Source: Paenibacillus pini JCM 16418 (GTDB lineage: Bacteria > Bacillota > Bacilli > Paenibacillales > Paenibacillaceae). From it: DNA of 64,000 nucleotides. The stretch covers positions 62,001 through 126,000 of the forward strand of contig NZ_BAVZ01000010.1 in the NCBI RefSeq assembly GCF_000576305.1, given 5' to 3'. Position numbers and translations under genes: made by a program. The stretch's first letter is position 1, and the number at the start of each line of letters is the position of its first letter. Positions 15,932 to 25,408 of this stretch are shown in pieces. Below the pieces are notes generated by a model. It was not told where the DNA came from, searched no databases, and worked only from the letters and a program-made list of their open reading frames with translations.

Positions 15932-17428
15932 TTACGCATCGGGATCTTGAAGGGGAAGGCGCAAAGCAAATCTGGATCCTTCAGGACCCGATTCAACGAG
16001 TTGGATCGACCCTCGTTGTTTCTCTGCCAGACTTCGTACAAGGGATAGCCCTAAACCTGTACCCCCGTAATCTCTAGAACGATCTCCACTAACCGTATAA
16101 AAGGGATCAAAGATCCTATGGGTGGCATCTACCGGGATACCCTTACCAGTATCAGCCACCTCAATCACCATCCATGCGTTTCGGTCGGAGTCATCTTTCT
16201 CTACATAGTTGGAGATCGTCACGGTACCGCCCTGTTTATTATATTTGATGGCATTATCTAATAAATTGACGATCATATGCGTGACATTCTCAGGATCTGC
16301 CCAGACATAACCTGGAGTGGCGCGGACTTCCAAGGTTACATCGCTCAGTTGTGCTTTGCCCTGTAGGCGACTCACGGCTTCCTCCATAAAGGATGATATT
16401 TGAACAGACTCTGTATGTGTCTCGAAATCGTAGATGTCCATAGCCGATAGTTGAAGAGCTTTCTCTATTAGAGCGTAAAGACGTTCGGCCTCGATTCCGA
16501 TGTGCGTGCGTGCTTCCTCTAGTAGAAGAGGGTCGTCCTGATACATATGCAATAAATCGGCATAGGCTCGAATTGAGGTTAGTGGTGTTTTTAGCTCGTG
16601 ACTGATATTGCCAATGAATTGTTTTTGTTGTTGTTCCAGCTCCTGTAGCCTTGCAATAGCTTCTAACAGTTTGAGCTTCTCTTCGGTTAACAGTGCCACA
16701 GATGAAGAAATACTGCTGCTCATTTCAAAAATTCCAATGGATAATTCTCCAAGCTCATCAGACCTACGGACAACAGGGGATGCCAAATATTGCCCTCTAC
16801 CGATTTGCTGCGCGGCTGTATTGAGCTTCGAAATCACGTTCACTTGACGCCATACGTACCCGTATCCAATTAGGAAACCTGCGATCAGCACTAATGCACC
16901 AGTAAAGAGGAATAAAGATCGTATGTGCTCATAAAAAGCATGCTGCTCTGCAAGCGACGAATGAAATTGAATGGTTCCTGCGCGTGTTCCATCAATAAAA
17001 AGTGGTGCTAAGTATAAGACACGATCCCCTTGCGTAATATAGGCAGATTGTCCTTTGTTGGTATAGGTCAAAGCATCCTTGACATCCCATTTGGATTCAG
17101 CGGGTAGGGAGCTACCTGCAAATCCACCATCTGCGGTATAAAGTGTGACGGCCATTCCATTCTCTGCCCCTAGATCTACAGCTAGTCGCTGTCCGCTGCG
17201 TTCTATGAACGTATTCACAGGGATTTTCTGTCCTGTTAAGTATTCTTGCCGCACTTTGAGGTTAGCCAGTTCCGTCTGCTGAGCGAAGGATTGTTCCAGC
17301 CGACTTCGTTGATCATCCTTAATCCCTGATAGTACCAAGAAACTGAGTACAGCTAGTACTGAGGCTAGTAACAAGGCTAAAAGAATAGCCAATTTCCCCT
17401 TGAGGCCCAGACGAATAGGTTTGTTCAT
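15932..17428 (-). CDS. Sensor histidine kinase (HAMP, HisKA, HATPase)
   Basis: About 498 residues from the ATG at 17428, which directly follows the response regulator stop. A transmembrane helix (about 12-35), an extracellular sensor loop and a second helix (about 170-195) lead to HAMP, then the H-box FIGNISHELKTPLTSIRAY carrying the phospho-accepting His. The ATPase N, G1 and G2 boxes follow (NLLDNAIKYN, DTGKGIP, GGTGLGLSLV). It should autophosphorylate and signal to the upstream regulator. The signal is unknown; the downstream lipoprotein and stalk protein suggest an envelope stimulus. Confidence 0.92.
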   Translation of the reverse strand: MNKPIRLGLKGKLAILLALLLASVLAVLSFLVLSGIKDDQRSRLEQSFAQQTELANLKVRQEYLTGQKIPVNTFIERSGQRLAVDLGAENGMAVTLYTADGGFAGSSLPAESKWDVKDALTYTNKGQSAYITQGDRVLYLAPLFIDGTRAGTIQFHSSLAEQHAFYEHIRSLFLFTGALVLIAGFLIGYGYVWRQVNVISKLNTAAQQIGRGQYLASPVVRRSDELGELSIGIFEMSSSISSSVALLTEEKLKLLEAIARLQELEQQQKQFIGNISHELKTPLTSIRAYADLLHMYQDDPLLLEEARTHIGIEAERLYALIEKALQLSAMDIYDFETHTESVQISSFMEEAVSRLQGKAQLSDVTLEVRATPGYVWADPENVTHMIVNLLDNAIKYNKQGGTVTISNYVEKDDSDRNAWMVIEVADTGKGIPVDATHRIFDPFYTVSGDRSRDYGGTGLGLSLVRSLAEKQRGSIQLVESGPEGSRFALRLPLQDPDA

Positions 17429-17429
17429 C

Positions 17430-18119
17430 TCAGAATTTCCCCGTGCTTTTATACCCAATACCATACACGGTCTGAATAAATCCCTGTAAGTCGCCTAACT
17501 TCTTCCGAAGTCTCTGTACATGGATGTCCACGGTGCGTGTGCCACCAGCAAAGTCCATATCCCATACTTGGGCCAGCAATGCCTCACGTGAATATACTCG
17601 CTCTGGATTGCGTGTAAGTAAGGCGAGCAGGTCGAATTCTTTAGGCGTTAAATCGAGCGTCTGATCCCCTATGCGAGCAGTACGGCTGAACATCTCAACC
17701 GTAAGTCCTGCCAAGTGGAATACATCCGAATCTAAAGAGGCAGGAGCTGAGATCTCTTTTCCCGATCTACGAGCTAACGCCTTCACCCTTGCCGTAAGCT
17801 CACGTATATCAAAGGGTTTTGTCATATAGTCATCCGCTCCAAGCTCTAGACCAAGCACTTTATCTACAATATCGTTCTTGACGGTTAATAGCAGAATGGC
17901 GGGGCGCTTTCGTTCAGCCAGTGTGCGGCAGACTTCATATCCATTTTTCCGGGGCATCATGACATCGAGGACCATGACATCTGGATCAAAGGTCTCTACA
18001 CGTTCAAGTGCTTCTTCTCCGTCTTTGGCAGTCTCCACCGTATATCCTTCTCTACGTAACGCGTAAGCCACAGCGCTGGCAATGCTTACTTCATCATCCA
18101 CTACGAGTATTTTAGTCAT
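17430..18119 (-). CDS. OmpR/PhoB-family response regulator
   Basis: 229 residues. The receiver domain has the acidic pair in VVDDEVS, the phospho-acceptor Asp in VLDVMMPRKNGYE and the conserved Lys in DYMTKPF. The C-terminal winged helix contains LTPKEFDLLALLTRNPERVYSRE and the recognition region RTVDIHVQRLRKKLG. TAGAGGAG precedes the ATG. It forms a two-gene unit with the kinase and probably also regulates the following lipoprotein. Confidence 0.95.
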   Translation of the reverse strand: MTKILVVDDEVSIASAVAYALRREGYTVETAKDGEEALERVETFDPDVMVLDVMMPRKNGYEVCRTLAERKRPAILLLTVKNDIVDKVLGLELGADDYMTKPFDIRELTARVKALARRSGKEISAPASLDSDVFHLAGLTVEMFSRTARIGDQTLDLTPKEFDLLALLTRNPERVYSREALLAQVWDMDFAGGTRTVDIHVQRLRKKLGDLQGFIQTVYGIGYKSTGKF

Positions 18120-18481
18120 GGTGTCTAGCTCCTCTATATAGGCTTCTTAGAATAATTTAATATACGAATTCAGAATGGAAAGCAAAAATGGGATGGTCTA
18201 ACTTATATCTTAATGTAGATTCACTTCCTAAGTAATTATCCCTCATTTAAGCTTAAAGAAACGACTATTACAATTGTAAGGATTAGGGAGTATCTATTCT
18301 TAGTTATTATAACCGTCGGAACTTACGGAGTGTTAGGGTTCTGGTTAAATGAATTGATGTATGAAATTCACTGAGCAAGTGACATTCCCCCAAAGAAGTC
18401 ACAGACGGCTGCATTGTCATAGCATTTATCTTTGCGAGATATTTTTTCTCGACACGTAATCGTGTGCTGCCATTACAGACA
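18120..18481. other. Intergenic region without a supported gene
   Basis: This stretch lies between the response regulator start and the terminator of the next leftward unit. Short open frames exist but lack ribosome-binding sites and family similarity. It probably holds the promoter for the response regulator near its left end. Confidence 0.5.
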
Positions 18482-18510
18482 AGAAAGCTGCCCAACTTGG
18501 GCAGCTTTCT
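18482..18510 (-). terminator. Intrinsic terminator
   Basis: AGAAAGCTGCCC pairs with GGGCAGCTTTCT around a 5-base loop, 13 bases after the stop of the leftward secreted-protein gene. Confidence 0.8.
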
Positions 18511-18522
18511 ATACTTCATTGC

Positions 18523-19053
18523 TTATTTATACTGTTCAGGATAGAGCTCTTGATTTAGTTTACTTGTTGCTTCCATGAACTGATCTAACAAGGATTGGTC
18601 ATTAGTTGATTTGCTCAATGCCTGACTTTGAGCCTTATTTTCAAATGTAGCTATTAATTTTCCTTTATGATCCAATTCCTCGAGTACCCTTTGTACAGAT
18701 GGGTCTTTGGAATCCTGTTGATCAGCATAATATGCACTCTCAATTTCGTATAAGTCTTTATAACCCGCAAAAACTTCATTAAATTCGTCTAGAGTGCTCT
18801 TTGGACTGAGCTTCGCTTCTAAATCTCCAGCCTTGCTCGCCAGCTCCTTCAATTTCTGTTCATCAGCTGTAGTCGCTCCAGGTGCATCTGCAATTTTCTT
18901 CTGCGCGTCATAGCTTTCGGCTGCATAAGAAACCCTCTCTTGGAGGGTAGGGCTGTTAGCATCGACCTGGTTTGCATTGAAGTTACCCCATATAAAGCCC
19001 CCAATCGCTAAAGTACTGCAGACAGAAAGGATTATCCAAGTTTTCTTCTTCAA
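18523..19053 (-). CDS. Small secreted or membrane-anchored helical protein, unrecognised
   Basis: 176 residues. A basic start and hydrophobic helix (IILSVCSTLAIGGFIWG, about residues 7-23) suggest export or an N-terminal anchor. The rest is hydrophilic and alpha-helical, rich in K, E, D and A, with no family I recognise. It lies 15 bases downstream of the amidase gene and shares its terminator, so the two are probably one operon acting at the cell wall. The function is unknown. Confidence 0.65.
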   Translation of the reverse strand: MKKKTWIILSVCSTLAIGGFIWGNFNANQVDANSPTLQERVSYAAESYDAQKKIADAPGATTADEQKLKELASKAGDLEAKLSPKSTLDEFNEVFAGYKDLYEIESAYYADQQDSKDPSVQRVLEELDHKGKLIATFENKAQSQALSKSTNDQSLLDQFMEATSKLNQELYPEQYK

Positions 19054-19068
19054 TTTATTCCAGCTCCT

Positions 19069-19755
19069 TTAGTTTTTAATTTTGATGGATACAATCCAAG
19101 AACCGTAAGCTACGTATGATTTTAACGATATATTCTTATCCCAAGTCCCACTGCTTACAGAATGTTGAGCGATTTTAAGATCGTTTCCTGGGCCGTAACC
19201 GTTTATAATCTGCGAATGGATGGTATGCCCAGCAGAATTAACGTGCTGGACAATATCTCCACGAAACAGCTCGTTATAGATTGGTTGGAAGTCGTTACTT
19301 AATTCTTGAGATGTATATTTTGTTGCCTTATATGCTTTCTTCCCACCTTGATCATTGACAACCGCAAAATGCTCCCGGAATTGATGGGCTCCCGTCCAAG
19401 ATGATGTTCTTGGATTAGTAGAAGGAGGAACATTTGAACCGTAATAGTACCAGTCTATGGTATTTCTATTATTTCCCTTAATTCCGTTAAATGGTAATCC
19501 ACCACCATCATGCAGTGCTTGGGATACAAAGTTGGTGCAATCCCCTCCGTCACTGCTACTTCCATAGTTGGCGTAAGCAGGATTGGGTGTCGTTGCCCAT
19601 GTTTCAGCGTAATCGGCGGCAGCCGATCGGTTAAAAGAACTGTTAATAGTGGTTGAATTAGTGAACATTACTTCTGCTGCGAACGCTTGCGAAGACATTA
19701 AGAAGGTTGCACTGACAACAGTGGCAGCAATTACTGATTTCAACTTTCGTTTCAA
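19069..19755 (-). CDS. Secreted amidase-domain protein (Amidase_6 family)
   Basis: 228 residues with a clear signal peptide (cleavage after SQAFA near residue 26). The mature part matches the putative amidase (Amidase_6) family: AADYAETWATTPNPAYANY, GGDCTNFVSQALHDGG with the candidate catalytic Cys, then W-x-G-A-H-Q-F and AGHTIHSQIING with the candidate His. This NlpC/P60-related fold probably cleaves peptide-linked wall material outside the cell. The small helical secreted protein follows directly. Confidence 0.8.
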   Translation of the reverse strand: MKRKLKSVIAATVVSATFLMSSQAFAAEVMFTNSTTINSSFNRSAAADYAETWATTPNPAYANYGSSSDGGDCTNFVSQALHDGGGLPFNGIKGNNRNTIDWYYYGSNVPPSTNPRTSSWTGAHQFREHFAVVNDQGGKKAYKATKYTSQELSNDFQPIYNELFRGDIVQHVNSAGHTIHSQIINGYGPGNDLKIAQHSVSSGTWDKNISLKSYVAYGSWIVSIKIKN

Positions 19756-20125
19756 CTAAAATCTAGCCCCTTTCGCTACTCCCGTTTTAGCTGATTCATA
19801 AAGCTAATCTAAATATGTAATTCATGTTGTCTGCCTTACCTAACCAAACAAAGAGTGCTAAAATTTTATATCGTAACAGACAGTAGGATTTTTATCATAA
19901 GGTTTAACATCTTACTGCCTGAAACAACTTATCCTTCTCCTTAACAGACGGTTAAAAAAGCAAATAGTTACATAAATTTGTTATTTTTTATCAAAAAACG
20001 TAGCTGTGATTTTCTATCCTTTTATGTAGCGCTATCCTCTGGATCAGCTTGCCAGTCATGGTTGTGTTATATATCGTCTTTGCACTTAGCATGGACAGCA
20101 TATGCTAAGTTAACAAATACGAGTA
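19756..20125. other. Intergenic region without a supported gene
   Basis: About 370 bases between the divergent amidase gene and the thi promoter. An open frame at 19978-20208 runs through the riboswitch and has no ribosome-binding site, so I do not accept it. The left part presumably carries the amidase promoter. Confidence 0.5.
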
Positions 20126-20154
20126 TTGCCAAAAATAGGGTAATAGGCTATAGT
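20126..20154 (+). promoter_or_regulatory. Putative promoter of the thi operon
   Basis: TTGCCA and TATAGT with a 17-base spacer lie about 20 bases before the riboswitch aptamer, as expected for a leader that begins just ahead of it. Confidence 0.6.
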
Positions 20155-20171
20155 GTGTTTAAATTAAATAT

Positions 20172-20262
20172 TGGAGCACGGGTGCTAGATCAAGTCTGGC
20201 TGAGATAGGGAACGTATTTCCCTGACCGTTAATCTGATCCAGGTAATGCTGGCGTAGAGAAC
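20172..20262 (+). promoter_or_regulatory. TPP riboswitch (THI box)
   Basis: The conserved blocks are all present in order: GGAGCACGGGTGCT, CTGGCTGAGATAGGGA, CCCTGACCG, AATCTGATCCAGGTAATG and CTGGCGTAGAGAA. This is the thiamine pyrophosphate aptamer. A short terminator hairpin at 20281-20307 is the likely expression platform: with TPP bound, transcription stops before tenA. Confidence 0.95.
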
Positions 20263-20280
20263 TTATCGAATTTGTGTAAC

Positions 20281-20307
20281 CATTCGTCTATTCTCGAATG
20301 TTTTTTT
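20281..20307 (+). terminator. Riboswitch-controlled terminator
   Basis: A CATTCG/CGAATG stem with 8-base loop is followed by seven T residues, 18 bases downstream of the TPP aptamer and about 55 bases before tenA. Confidence 0.75.
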
Positions 20308-20361
20308 CTATGTCTACAAGGGATTGGCTCCTCAAAATGAACTAGAGAGGTGGCGCTTTGT

Positions 20362-21036
20362 ATGGATTCTTTTAGTACAAGATTGTACCGTTTAGCACAA
20401 GGAGTGTGGGAAAAAAGTTATCAGCATCCCTTTTTGACTGAGCTCAGAGAGGGGACACTGGATACCCAGCGGTTTATCTATTATCTGAAACAAGATTATG
20501 TGTATCTGATCGATTATGCCAAGATGTTCGCCTTAGGCAGCATCAAAGCGCGGGATCTGGAGACAATGGGTAAATTCGCTGAGCTTCTGCACTCCACGCT
20601 GAACGTGGAGATGGAGCTGCATAGAGTGTATGCCGAACGTTTCGGCATTACGAGAGAGGAACTTGAGAGCACGCTACCCGCTCCGACGACAATTGCGTAC
20701 ACCAAATATATGCTTGAAGCTGGAACTCAGGGAACGGTTGGAGATGTCGTGGCCTCACTCCTGCCTTGTATGTGGAGTTACCGCGAGATTGGAACATTGT
20801 TTGCGCAGCAACCTGAAGCGCTTCTTCATCCTCTCTACCGAGATTGGATCTTCATGTACAGTTCTGAAGAATTTAGTAGGCTCACCGAATGGTGTATTGG
20901 CTTGATGGATCGGTTAGCAGAAGGATTACCAGAGCGGGAACTTGCCCGCCTTGAAGAGCGATTCGTCATTACATCTAGATATGAGTATATGTTCTGGGAT
21001 ATGGCATATCGGCAAGAAGAATGGCCAGTGGCATGA
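20362..21036 (+). CDS. tenA: Aminopyrimidine aminohydrolase TenA (thiaminase II)
   Basis: 224 residues from the ATG at 20362. GAGAGG at 20345-20350 serves this ATG and would overlap a GTG start at 20350. The protein has the all-helical TenA signature, including FLTELREGTLDTQRFIYYLKQDY and the catalytic Cys136 in LLPCMWSYREIG. It hydrolyses the amino-pyrimidine released from degraded thiamine to hydroxymethylpyrimidine. Its place ahead of a ThiXYZ-type importer fits the base-degraded-thiamine salvage route known from Bacillus halodurans. Confidence 0.93.
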   Translation: MDSFSTRLYRLAQGVWEKSYQHPFLTELREGTLDTQRFIYYLKQDYVYLIDYAKMFALGSIKARDLETMGKFAELLHSTLNVEMELHRVYAERFGITREELESTLPAPTTIAYTKYMLEAGTQGTVGDVVASLLPCMWSYREIGTLFAQQPEALLHPLYRDWIFMYSSEEFSRLTEWCIGLMDRLAEGLPERELARLEERFVITSRYEYMFWDMAYRQEEWPVA

Positions 21037-21854
21037 ATGGAGTCGTGACGAAGCAGCAAACGCCAGCTTTATCGGTGCGCGGACTTACGTATTCTTTTCC
21101 AGGGGAGCGACCACTGTTTGATGATCTCAGCTTTGATATTCAAGAGGGAGAGTTCGTGTCTTTACTTGCGGCAAGTGGCATGGGTAAAACGACTTTATTT
21201 CGGCTCTTAGCTGGACTAATTGATTCTCCAAAAGGAGAGATTGTCGCTAGTGGTAGGCAGATATCCCTTACAGAAGCTGCATCTAAGGGGGCTCAAATCG
21301 GCTATATGCCGCAGAAAGATTGTCTTATGCCTTGGCGAACTGTCTTAGATAATGCGGCGCTTGGTCTGGAATTAAACGGAACATCGAAACGGGTGGCTCG
21401 CATGCGAGTAATGGAGCAGCTTCCTCTAGTAGGGCTCGAAGGGACAGAGCATAAATATCCGCATGAGCTCTCCGGAGGGATGCGCCAACGAGTGTCATTT
21501 TTACGTTCACTCCTCGGTGGGGCTGATGTACTACTTCTGGATGAGCCCTTTAGCGCGCTGGACGCAATGACGCGGATCAATATGCAGGAATGGTTACTTC
21601 AAGTATGGGAACAGCATCGCAAAACGATTGTTTTTGTCACCCATGATGTGGATGAAGCGCTACTCTTATCTGATCGAGTCCTTGTTGCGGCAATCTCTCC
21701 AGTTACTGTGTTAGAAGAGATTATCGTCCCCATACCTCGTCCGCGGAAGTATGAGACGGTGATGGATGCTGAGTTCATTGGACTTAAGCGTCAGGTGTTA
21801 AGCCTGATTAGCCGTACACAACATCGTTCGGGTTTGGAAGGTGAGAGCTTATGA
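21033..21854 (+). CDS. thiZ: ABC transporter ATPase for thiamine pyrimidine precursor
   Basis: About 273 residues. The Walker A is AASGMGKTT, the Q-loop MPQKDCLMPW, the signature is LSGGMRQRVS (ELSGGM), and Walker B is VLLLDEPFSALD with the H-loop FVTHDVDEAL. This is the SsuB/TauB/ThiZ type of taurine/NMT1-family importer. The start at 21033 overlaps the tenA stop (ATGA); an ATG at 21021 is an alternative. It powers the permease that follows. Confidence 0.85.
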   Translation: MNGVVTKQQTPALSVRGLTYSFPGERPLFDDLSFDIQEGEFVSLLAASGMGKTTLFRLLAGLIDSPKGEIVASGRQISLTEAASKGAQIGYMPQKDCLMPWRTVLDNAALGLELNGTSKRVARMRVMEQLPLVGLEGTEHKYPHELSGGMRQRVSFLRSLLGGADVLLLDEPFSALDAMTRINMQEWLLQVWEQHRKTIVFVTHDVDEALLLSDRVLVAAISPVTVLEEIIVPIPRPRKYETVMDAEFIGLKRQVLSLISRTQHRSGLEGESL

Positions 21855-22612
21855 GTCGCGGTATTTCAGCAAGCGCACCCGTGATCCTTTTCGTTATATT
21901 GCTAGCCATCTGCTGGGAAGCTTTAGCAACGATATTTCATATCCCCCATTACATCATCCCTAAGCTGTCGGGCGTGTTTATCTCCATAGGGGAGAATTGG
22001 GAGCTGCTTGCGAAGCATTGTGGCGTCACATTAGGAGAATCTCTACTTGGACTTGGCATTTCGGTGGTATGGGGAACGATTGCTGCGATATGGATGGACA
22101 GTTCCAGTTTGGCCAAAAGGACGATCTACCCCCTTATTGTCATGTCTCAGACGATTCCGATGATCGCCTTATCACCGATTATGGTGATGTGGTTCGGCTA
22201 TGAAATATGGAGCAAGGTGGCTGTAGTCGTATTGTTCACCTTTTTCCCCATCGTTGTGAATACGGCGGATGGGTTCCGCACGGCGGATCTGGACATTGGA
22301 GAGCTGATGCGCACGATGGGGACGCGTAAACGGGATTTATTCCTAAAGTGGAAGATTCCAGCGGCGTTACCGGGTTTTTTTACGGGAATAAAAATGGCAG
22401 CGGCATTTAGTGTAGTTGGCGCAACGCTGGGAGAATGGCTAGGGGGTGAAGCTGGCCTTGGCATGTACACCAAACGGGCATCGAATATGCTGCGGGGGGA
22501 AGAGGTTTTCTCAGGAGTGTTGCTACTTTCGGCCATGGGTATTCTATTATTCCTAGCTGTGCAAGGGGTGGAAAGAGTGACCCTATCCTACCGCAAAAAC
22601 GCTAAATCTTAA
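21851..22612 (+). CDS. thiX: ABC transporter permease for thiamine pyrimidine precursor
   Basis: 253 residues with about six membrane helices. The family EAA loop is GELMRTMGTRKRDLFLKWKIPAALPGF (about 145-172), and GAXLGEWLGGEAGLG-like sequence near 195 is typical of SsuC/ThiX permeases. The start overlaps the ATPase stop by four bases. Together with the ATPase and the ThiY lipoprotein it forms a complete importer. Confidence 0.85.
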   Translation: MSRGISASAPVILFVILLAICWEALATIFHIPHYIIPKLSGVFISIGENWELLAKHCGVTLGESLLGLGISVVWGTIAAIWMDSSSLAKRTIYPLIVMSQTIPMIALSPIMVMWFGYEIWSKVAVVVLFTFFPIVVNTADGFRTADLDIGELMRTMGTRKRDLFLKWKIPAALPGFFTGIKMAAAFSVVGATLGEWLGGEAGLGMYTKRASNMLRGEEVFSGVLLLSAMGILLFLAVQGVERVTLSYRKNAKS

Positions 22613-22652
22613 TCATATGTTGCCAGAGTTGAAGAGAGAGGCGGAAATAACA

Positions 22653-23660
22653 TTGAAATCTCGAATATGGAACAAAAGTGCGTGTCTACTTCTTGTTTGT
22701 ACACTCACATTCATAGGACTAACAGGCTGTACTTCTTCATCCAAGGAATCTAGCAACGCAGAGCTAACAGATCTGACGGTCCTGCTAGATTGGTATCCGA
22801 ACGCGGTACATACCTTCCTATATGCGGCGCAGGCGCAGGGATATTTCAAAGAGGCGGGCCTAAACGTGAAGCTGCAAACGCCAGCGGATACGAATGACGC
22901 GATTAAGCTGGTAGCGACAGGGAAAGCGGACCTCGCATTCAGTTACCAGATGCAGGTTGCTGTATCACGTTCGGAGGATATTCCGATTGTATCGGTAGCT
23001 GCAATTGTACGACATCCGCTCAATCAATTATTTGCACTAGATTCGGCTGAAATGAATAGTCCGAAGGATTTGATTGGTAAAAGAATTGGTTATCCATCCT
23101 CACCTATGGATGAAGCAATCGTAAATACGATGGTGCGGGCAGAGGGTGGTGACCCAGCCAAGCTGAACTATGTGGATGTCGGCTGGGACCTGATTCCATC
23201 AATGACAACCAAGAAAGTAGATGCGATTATTGGGGGCTTCGTAAATCATGAGAAGCTGCTGCTAGAGAAGGAAGGCGAGAAGCTTCAGACGTTTGACCCT
23301 GCTGAATATGGCGTACCGGACTACTATGAATTAGTGCTGGCAGCTAGTGAAGAGGGGCTTAGGAATAAAGGGGATGCCATCAAGAAATTTCTACAGGCCG
23401 CGACCAAAGGGCAGGAATATACCGCACAGCATCCGGATGAGTCGTTACAGGTACTGCTGGATAAGCAGGATAAGGAGTTTCCGCTGGACCCTGAAATTGA
23501 GAGAAAAAGTCTTGAAGTCTTGCTGCCGCTGATGGATGCAGGAGCAGAGCCTTTTGGCAGCCAGACGGAAGCGTCCTGGAACTCAGCCATCGATTGGTTA
23601 ACAAATCACCAGCTTATGAAGAAGGAAATCAAGGCGAATGAGGCTTTTCGTAACCTATAA
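22653..23660 (+). CDS. thiY: ThiY-like (NMT1/THI5) substrate-binding lipoprotein
   Basis: About 335 residues. The lipobox is GLTGC near residue 26. The NMT1/THI5-like domain has LTVLLDWYPNAVHTFLYAAQAQGYF, with PNAxHTxLYxA typical of pyrimidine-precursor binders, and DLAFSYQMQ. TTG 22653 is chosen because GAGAGGCGG precedes it; the ATG at 22617 has no ribosome-binding site and would lengthen the signal peptide. It delivers formylaminopyrimidine-type thiamine breakdown products to ThiXZ. Confidence 0.85.
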   Translation: MKSRIWNKSACLLLVCTLTFIGLTGCTSSSKESSNAELTDLTVLLDWYPNAVHTFLYAAQAQGYFKEAGLNVKLQTPADTNDAIKLVATGKADLAFSYQMQVAVSRSEDIPIVSVAAIVRHPLNQLFALDSAEMNSPKDLIGKRIGYPSSPMDEAIVNTMVRAEGGDPAKLNYVDVGWDLIPSMTTKKVDAIIGGFVNHEKLLLEKEGEKLQTFDPAEYGVPDYYELVLAASEEGLRNKGDAIKKFLQAATKGQEYTAQHPDESLQVLLDKQDKEFPLDPEIERKSLEVLLPLMDAGAEPFGSQTEASWNSAIDWLTNHQLMKKEIKANEAFRNL

Positions 23661-23721
23661 ATTCATTGTGGGTACTGGTTTGTGAATGTAGTGGGGGATT
23701 TGTAGATGGAGGGAAAGGGCG

Positions 23722-24344
23722 GTGAGCGAAATGAAAGATTTCAAGCTATATGCCATTACCGGTGAGCAATTCCATCCAGAGCGCCATTTGATCGATGTGA
23801 TGGAGGAAGCGATTCTTGGGGGGTAGATATTATTCAGCTTAGGGACAAAACCAGTGGCAAAACAGAGCTGCTGCAAAAAGCTAAAGCGCTGCGTGAGCTG
23901 ACACGCCACTATCAGGTGACTTTCATCGTTAACGATTACATCGATATTGCGCTGAAATCAGAGGCAGATGGTATTCATCTTGGTCAAGGCGATCTGTCGA
24001 TTGTTGAAGCGCGGAAGATTGTTGGGGATAAAATCATCGGCATTTCCACACATGCGATTGCAGAAGCAAGACTTGCGGAGCGGCAGGGCGCGGATTACAT
24101 TGGCGTCGGTCCGATTTTTCGGACCGCAACGAAGGAGGATGTGGTTGATCCGGTATCTGTATCGTATGTAAGGGAAGTAGCACAGAGCATCCAGATTCCT
24201 TTTGTAGCCATTGGCGGCATCAAACTGCATAACGTAGATGAAGTCATTGCAGCAGGAGCGACCCGCATCTGCGCGATTAGCGAGATTGTTGGCAGTAAGG
24301 ACGTTCGAGGGACTTGCGAGGCTTTTATCAGCAAACTTAAGTAA
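23722..24344 (+). pseudogene. thiE: Thiamine phosphate synthase ThiE, frameshifted in a G run
   Basis: The GTG at 23722 has GGAGGG upstream and reads MSEMKDFKLYAITGEQF. The frame then stops at TAG after six Gs (23818-23823). Seven Gs would restore EAILGGVDIIQLRDK and join the rest of ThiE (VND, DGIHLGQGD, GISTH, GADYIGVGPIF-x-T-x-TK), giving 207 residues, a normal length. ThiE couples HMP-PP and thiazole phosphate. The TK-containing phosphate loop argues for ThiE and not TenI. The downstream genes look intact, so a missing G from sequencing is more likely than a real loss. Confidence 0.85.
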
Positions 24345-24367
24345 TTACTATTGAGAGGTGAGAATAG

Positions 24368-24565
24368 TTGAATCTTATCGTGAACGGAAATGAATATCAG
24401 CTGGATGTCGTTACAATTCAGGATGTCGTTGTGCACTTTGGACTCGCAGGTAAGCCTGTGGTGGTTGAAGCTGGCGGTACCGTGTATGCATCTGAGCAAT
24501 GGGCGACAACAGCGGTGCAGGATCATATGAGGATCGAATTAGTACATTTTGTGGGAGGAGGGTGA
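24368..24565 (+). CDS. thiS: Sulfur carrier protein ThiS
   Basis: 65 residues ending VHFVGGG. The terminal Gly-Gly is the site where sulfur is loaded as a thiocarboxylate. The beta-grasp pattern [13 protein letters not shown]...[10 protein letters not shown] fits ThiS. It starts at TTG, with GAGGTGAG upstream. It hands sulfur to ThiG, encoded 5 bases downstream. No ThiF adenylating enzyme is in this operon. Confidence 0.9.
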   Translation: MNLIVNGNEYQLDVVTIQDVVVHFGLAGKPVVVEAGGTVYASEQWATTAVQDHMRIELVHFVGGG

Positions 24566-24570
24566 GAGGG

Positions 24571-25356
24571 ATGCAAACGGAAACGGATGTATTACGCATA
24601 GGAGGACGCTGTTTAGCTTCGCGATTTTTTCTCGGAACGGGATTATTTCCTAATCCATATGTCCAAATGGAAGCTATCAAAGCATCGGGTGCTGAGGTGC
24701 TGACATTCGCCATTCGTCGCATCAATCTTGAGAACACCGAAGATGATTCCATCCTTCAGCATCTGCACAATGAATCTTATATTTATCTTCCCAATACGTC
24801 AGGTGCGAGAACAGCGGATGAGGCGGTGCGGATTGCGCGTCTGGCGCGGGCTTCGGGTCTTAGTGACTGGATCAAGGTCGAAATTAGTGTAAATGAACGT
24901 ACGCTGCTACCTGATCCTATCGAAACGCTAAGGGCTACGGAAGTTCTCGTAAAAGAAGGCTTTACAGTTCTACCATATACCTCGGACGATCCCGTTATTT
25001 GCAAACGTCTAGAGGAAGCAGGCGCAGCAGCGGTGATGCCGGGAGCAGCACCGATTGGTACAGGACTTGGCATCCTTAACCCGTATCATATTGGCTTAAT
25101 CGTAGAAGAAGCGAATGTTCCGATCATTGTAGATGCAGGTCTTGGATCGGCAAGTGATGTGGTGCAGGCGATGGAGCTTGGTGTGTCTGGTGTACTTATG
25201 AATACGCCTGTTGCGAAGGCTACCGATCCAGTACGCATGGCAAAAGCGATGAGACTAGCTATTGAAGCGGGGCGACTCTCCTATTTAGCGGGCCGAATCA
25301 CGAAGAAGAAATATGCGTCAGCAAGCAGTGGGCTGGATGCTTTTCAATTGAAATAA
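24571..25356 (+). CDS. thiG: Thiazole synthase ThiG
   Basis: 261 residues. The N-terminus has [34 protein letters not shown]. The Schiff-base Lys lies in DWIKVEIS, and the TIM-barrel phosphate loops include [14 protein letters not shown] and [18 protein letters not shown], all standard ThiG blocks. GGGTGAGAGGG precedes the ATG at 24571. It builds thiazole phosphate from deoxyxylulose phosphate, dehydroglycine (from ThiO) and ThiS thiocarboxylate. Confidence 0.95.
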   Translation: MQTETDVLRIGGRCLASRFFLGTGLFPNPYVQMEAIKASGAEVLTFAIRRINLENTEDDSILQHLHNESYIYLPNTSGARTADEAVRIARLARASGLSDWIKVEISVNERTLLPDPIETLRATEVLVKEGFTVLPYTSDDPVICKRLEEAGAAAVMPGAAPIGTGLGILNPYHIGLIVEEANVPIIVDAGLGSASDVVQAMELGVSGVLMNTPVAKATDPVRMAKAMRLAIEAGRLSYLAGRITKKKYASASSGLDAFQLK

Positions 25357-25408
25357 TATGAATGGAACAACAGGTGCGAGTAATAAGGCAGCAAAGAGAG
25401 GGATTCAA

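Noticed and set aside
18307..18519. 70-codon leftward frame beside the terminator
   Set aside because: It runs into the terminator hairpin, has no ribosome-binding site and no conserved features.
19978..20208. 76-codon open frame upstream of tenA
   Set aside because: It runs through the promoter and into the TPP riboswitch, has no ribosome-binding site and no family similarity.
23722..24344. Programmed frameshifting in thiE
   Set aside because: A G6 run alone, without a stimulatory structure or conserved use in thiE, does not support recoding. A missing base explains it, especially given seven similar cases.
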